DNA of 64,000 bases. Source: Anolis sagrei. Lineage: Eukaryota > Chordata > Lepidosauria > Squamata > Anolidae. Below, one piece after another: positions 61,229 to 64,000 of the stretch (position 1 is the stretch's first letter; each line of letters opens with the position of its first letter). Position numbers and translations under genes: made by a program. A model generated the notes under the pieces. It was given only the letters and a program-made list of their open reading frames with translations. It had not been told where the DNA came from and ran no database searches. The stretch covers positions 242,704,071 through 242,768,070 of the forward strand of contig NC_090024.1 of assembly GCF_037176765.1 (NCBI RefSeq), given 5' to 3'.

Positions 61229-61640
61229 TCCTCAATGGGTCATTCTGATGATATCTCTCTTCCAAATTCAGATTTTTGCACATATCAGGAATCCCAGGGA
61301 GGAAGTTCCTCCCAACGTATTGATTCTCTATTCTGTCAACAGCCCCTTTGACACTTTAAGCTGTCAATTTACAATTAAAAGGACATCTTACAGATGGTTG
61401 GGGAGGAAACGTGATCCCACTCTTGACACTTTGCGTGTGCCAATCGTTGGAACGATGTGGTTAGACATTAACTACTAAAGGCAAAGAATGTGGCGCCAGA
61501 AGAATATTGGCATAGCAGAGAAAATTTGTGTATAATTTGCTTGATATGGAAATTGTCCTCTAGAATATTTTATGGGGGGATTTGGGGGGGAGTGAAGGAG
61601 GGAACAGAGAGACCTTGTGTCACTCGGCTTACTGGAATTC
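61229..61640. other. Intergenic DNA, no recognised feature
   Basis: Unique-looking AT-rich DNA with no assignable open frame. Confidence 0.45.
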
Positions 61641-61644
61641 ATTA

Positions 61645-61758
61645 CATCAAAACATCCAAGCATCCCCTGGGCAATGTCCTTGCAGACAGTCAATTCTCTC
61701 ATACCAGAAGCGACTTGCAGTTTCTCAAGTCTCTCCTGACATGACCAAAAAAAAAATT
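61645..61758 (+). mobile_element. GACACGAC-type SINE, 5'-truncated
   Basis: CATCCCCTGGGCAATGTCCT, GCGACTTGCAGTTTCTCAAG, TCTCTCCTGACATGACC then poly(A). Confidence 0.85.
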
Positions 61759-61926
61759 GGGGGACTTCCACAACTGTACTTCAGTCTCCAAGGAGGAGAA
61801 ATGAACTATTTCATTACCTTTGCATTCATTAAGGGGCTATTCTCTTACAATATTAGGAACAGGAGCCAGCAAAGTGACTATTGTGATTGCGAACAATGCA
61901 CTGAAAGACAATGGCACAATGAAACT

Positions 61927-62097
61927 CAGGGTGCATCTACACTGCAGCATTAATGCAGTTTGGCACCACTTCAAGTACCCTGTGGCTCAATGCTATGAAA
62001 CTATGGTTTTACAATGTCTTTGGCTTTCGTTGCCAAATAATGCTGTGCCAAATGAAACTACAAATCCCAAGACTCCATAGCATTGAGCCCTGAATAT
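61927..62097. mobile_element. Palindromic MITE (GTGCATCTACAC family)
   Basis: GGGTGCATCTACACTGCAGC, CAGTTTGGCACCACTT and the mirror CCATAGCATTGAGCCCTG; the right end is cut where a CR1 begins. Confidence 0.7.
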
Positions 62098-62099
62098 TG

Positions 62100-62375
62100 G
62101 AATATTGGAACCTGGAATATTGTGTCCAATTCTGGGCACCGCAATTGAAGAGAGATATTGACAAGCTGGAATGTGTCCAGAGGAGGGCGACTAAAATGAT
62201 CAAGGGTCTGGAGAACAAGCCCTATGAAGAGCGGCTTAAAGAGCTGGGCATGTTTAGCCTGAAGAAGAGAAGGCTGAGAGGAGATATGATAGCCATGTAT
62301 AAATATGTGAGAGGAAGTCATAGGGAGGAGGGAACAAGCTTGTTTTCTGCTTCCCTGGAGACTAGGGCACAATTA

Positions 62376-62418
<43 letters not shown>

Positions 62419-63262
62419 TTATTTATACCCCGCAAAATCTCCCGAAGGATTCGATGCGGCTTACATAGGCCAAGGCCGCAACAAACAACAACAAACAAAT
62501 ATAACAGTAAAACTCATAAGCAAATAATAAAACATTAGCAAACACAATAAAACACTAAAAATAATGACACATGATGCATTTAAAATCTAAAAGGCTGGGC
62601 CAAATGTAATGGACAAAATTTAAAAGTGCTGAACGTGACAGGAGGTATGTAGAGGTCTTTGGGAGGTAGGTACAATGTGCAGACAATCCTGGTCTCTAAC
62701 AAAGTGCATTTGGGACATGATGCCAGGAGTTTCCTAATCTGGAAAGGCACACTGGAACAGCCAGGTCTTCAGGCTCTTCCTAAAGATTGCCAACGTTGGG
62801 GCTTGTCTGATGTCCTTGGGGAGAGAGTTCCAGAGGTCGGGGGGCCACCACAGAGAAGGCCCTGTCCCTCATCCCCACCAAACGCGCTTGCGACGCAGGT
62901 GGGATCGTGAGCAGGGACTCTCCAGATGATCGAAGGGAACGTGTGGGTTCCTATATGGAGATGCGGTCACGCAGGTAGGCGGGTCCCAAACCGTTTAGGA
63001 GCCATGGCTTCAAACTACAAGAAAGGAGATTCCATCTGAACATCTGGAAGAACTTCCTGACTGTGAGAGCCGTTCAGCAGTGGAACTCTCTGCCCTGGAG
63101 TGTGATGGAGGCTCCTTCTTTGGAAGCTTTTAAACAGAGGCTGGATGGCCATCTGTCAGGGGTGCTTTGAATGCAATATTCCTGCTTCTTGGCAGAATGG
63201 GGTTGGACTGGATGGCCCATGAGGTCTCTTCCAACTCTAGGATTCTATGATAGTGTTATCAA
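62100..63262 (+). mobile_element. CR1 LINE, split by an L2
   Basis: 62105-62371 ([20 protein letters not shown] ... [20 protein letters not shown]) and 63003-63262 (GGCTTCAAACTACAAGAAAG ... TTCTATGAT) are consecutive CR1 parts in the plus strand; the insert is L2 in the minus strand. Confidence 0.92.
62372..63000 (-). mobile_element. L2-type LINE 3' end inside a CR1
   Basis: (ATT)n at 62373-62415, then TTTATACCCCGCAAAATCTC, GAAGGATTCGATGCGGCTTA (the reverse of the L2 3' UTR at 28350-28400) and minus-strand coding remnants (GGCCCTGTCCCTCATCCCCA; CAGGTAGGCGGGTCCCAAAC). Confidence 0.88.
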
Positions 63263-63334
63263 TCAAGATTGGGCACAGGATTATTCCAAGCAAGGTCTGA
63301 CCAAAGCCCAATAGAAAAGGACTACAACTTTCAT

Positions 63335-64000
63335 AGAATCATAGAATCAAAGAGTTGGAAGAGACCTCATGGGCCATCCAGTCCAACCCCATTCTGCCAA
63401 GAAGCAGGAATATTGCATTCAAATCACCCCTGAAAGATGGCCATCCAGCCCCTGTTTAAAAGCCTCCAAAGAAGGAGCCTCCACCACACTCTGGGGCAGA
63501 GAGTTCCACTGCTGAACGGCTCTCACAGTCAGGAAGTTCTTCCTCATGTTCAGATGGAATCTCCTATCTTGCAGTTTGAAGCCATTGTTCCGTGTCCTAG
63601 TCTCCATGGAAGCAGAAAACAAGCTTGCTCCCTCCTCCCTGTGGCTTCCTCTCACATATTTACACATGGCTATCATATCTCCTCTCATCCTTCTCTCCTT
63701 CAGGCTAAACATGCCCAGCACCTTAAGCCGCTCCTCATAGGGCTTGTTCTCCAGATCCTTGATCATTTGAGTCGCCCTCCTCTGGACACATTCCAGCTTG
63801 TCAATATCTCTCTTGAATTGTGGTGCCCAGAATTGGACACAATATTCCAGGTGTGGTCTAACCAAGGTGGAATAGAGGGGTAGCATTACTTCCTTAGATC
63901 TAGACACTATACTCCTGTTGATGCAAAATCCCATTGGCTTTTTTTGCTGCCACATCACATTGTTGGCTCATGTTTAACTTGTTGTCCACGAGGACTCCAA
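63335..64000 (-). mobile_element. CR1 LINE, cut by the window end
   Basis: Minus-strand CR1 from the octamers at 63335 through [20 protein letters not shown] and [20 protein letters not shown] to the [12 protein letters not shown] region at the window edge. Confidence 0.95.

Noticed and set aside
46149-64000. Exons of HCK, the expected downstream neighbour
   Set aside because: No SH3, SH2 or kinase-domain peptide is visible in any frame; only repeats and unassigned DNA. Non-coding first exons cannot be excluded.

Overview
The window is vertebrate nuclear DNA, most likely from a squamate reptile and most consistent with an anole-type lizard. The grounds are the spliced orthologues of two vertebrate genes, and a dense repeat load that combines CR1 and L2 LINEs, RTE-BovB, Sauria-type tRNA SINEs, Penelope-like elements, SPIN-like hAT transposons, mariner remnants and many palindromic MITEs. 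There is no operon-like structure, and the coding content is a few percent of the window.

Host genes. (1) XKR7 (XK-related protein 7), plus strand. Exon 2 (2829-3028) and the last coding exon (5994-6943) are present and exon 1 lies upstream of the window. Unique sequence and a candidate poly(A) signal at 15097-15102 suggest a long, repeat-riddled 3' UTR. (2) CCM2L (cerebral cavernous malformation 2-like), plus strand and complete: ten coding exons between 17209 and 45660, all with GT/AG borders and matching phases, 589 codons plus stop, and a poly(A) signal at 45927. The order XKR7-CCM2L on one strand agrees with the order I recall for human chromosome 20q11. No exon of the expected next neighbour (HCK) was recognised before 64000.

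Layout. 1-930 polypurine satellite; 930-6943 XKR7 intron 1 to the last exon; 6944-15120 putative XKR7 3' UTR or intergenic DNA with nested MITEs, CR1s, an 11-copy ~148-bp minisatellite (11749-13385) and a 152-bp tandem MITE array (13865-14612); 15200-16900 a mariner split by a U6-SINE chimera, then hAT and L2 fragments; 17209-45660 CCM2L, with introns full of nested elements; 45661-64000 gene-free repeat mosaic (CR1, PLE, mariner, BovB, LINEs, SINEs, solo LTRs).

Points of most interest: a hammerhead-ribozyme-like core conserved in about a dozen Penelope-like termini; a U6 snRNA-SINE chimera inside a mariner; a SINE whose 3' end matches a LINE present in the same window; two tandem arrays of near-nucleosome period next to each other, with a lone inverted copy of the first unit inside a MITE; several clear nestings with readable target-site duplications; and a GSWER-repeat expansion in CCM2L exon 5. 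All calls are by eye from the sequence; no alignment or database search was run.
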